In this document: piece after piece, positions 13,731 to 13,771 of the stretch
How the letters are laid out: each line of letters begins with the position of its first letter
How positions within the stretch are numbered: the stretch's first letter is position 1
Assembly (NCBI GenBank): GCA_005799205.1
Contig: SYHM01000121.1
Coordinates: 1 to 13,771, forward strand
Source of the DNA: Planctomycetia bacterium
GTDB lineage: Bacteria; Planctomycetota; Phycisphaerae; Phycisphaerales; SM1A02
Reading direction: 5' to 3'
DNA length: 13,771 bases
The notes under the pieces: model-generated
Told to the model about the DNA's origin: nothing
Seen by the model: only the letters and a program-made list of their open reading frames with translations
Databases searched by the model: none
Translations under genes and position numbers: made by a program

Positions 13731-13771
13731 GGCAATCTTCCGAAAAACAACAGTTCTGGACACCCACGACA
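13731..13771 (-). promoter_or_regulatory. Upstream edge of the sigma-factor gene
   Basis: The last 41 bases hold the GGAAGA ribosome site (13736-13741) of the sigma-factor gene and a T-rich stretch upstream of it. No promoter can be identified before the sequence ends. Confidence 0.4.

Overview
The window is about 13.8 kb of GC-rich bacterial DNA, almost fully coding. The gene content and protein style suggest a Planctomycetota member, probably Phycisphaerae-like. The pointers are pseudopilins embedded in a compact general secretion operon, long Gly/Ser/Ala-rich disordered tails, an exported helical protein with LTxxQ-type motifs, and a sigma-70 factor with a long non-standard N-terminus. The taxonomic call is an inference from style, not from a marker gene.

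Positions 1-10549, all on the minus strand, form one tightly packed type II secretion (T2SS) pseudopilus operon. Read in transcription order, it holds an exported Spy/CpxP-like helical protein, then gspE (ATPase), gspF (inner-membrane platform), gspG (major pseudopilin), gspH, gspI, gspJ and gspK (minor or tip pseudopilins), gspL (actin-like assembly protein) and a gspM-like gene cut by the left edge. Junctions range from a 12-nt gap to a 14-nt overlap, and several genes start at GTG or TTG inside or against the upstream stop codon. No gspC, secretin gene gspD or prepilin peptidase gene gspO lies in the window. In the family model, GspE hydrolyses ATP at the cytoplasmic face, GspF/L/M form the platform, and G plus the H-I-J-K tip form a periplasmic pseudopilus that pushes folded cargo through a secretin.

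Positions 10550-10677 are the only sizeable non-coding gap. They carry two short hairpins and presumably the operon promoter. Upstream lies a minus-strand gene for succinyl-CoA:3-ketoacid CoA-transferase subunit A without its usual subunit B neighbour. A divergent major facilitator transporter (plus strand, about 11425-12648) follows. Its stop codon overlaps, in the palindrome CTAG, the stop of a convergent sigma-70-family factor (12645-13730, minus).

The least ordinary features are these: (i) the tip pseudopilins carry long disordered additions, a Gly/Arg-rich tail on GspJ and a Gly/Ser/Thr insert in GspK; (ii) GspK has a textbook EF-hand loop; (iii) GspH and GspI have Ala instead of Gly at the prepilin cleavage site; (iv) a threefold-repeat exported helical protein leads the operon; (v) GspL has a long tail ending in a small helical module. 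I see no mobile element, CRISPR array, tRNA or rRNA.
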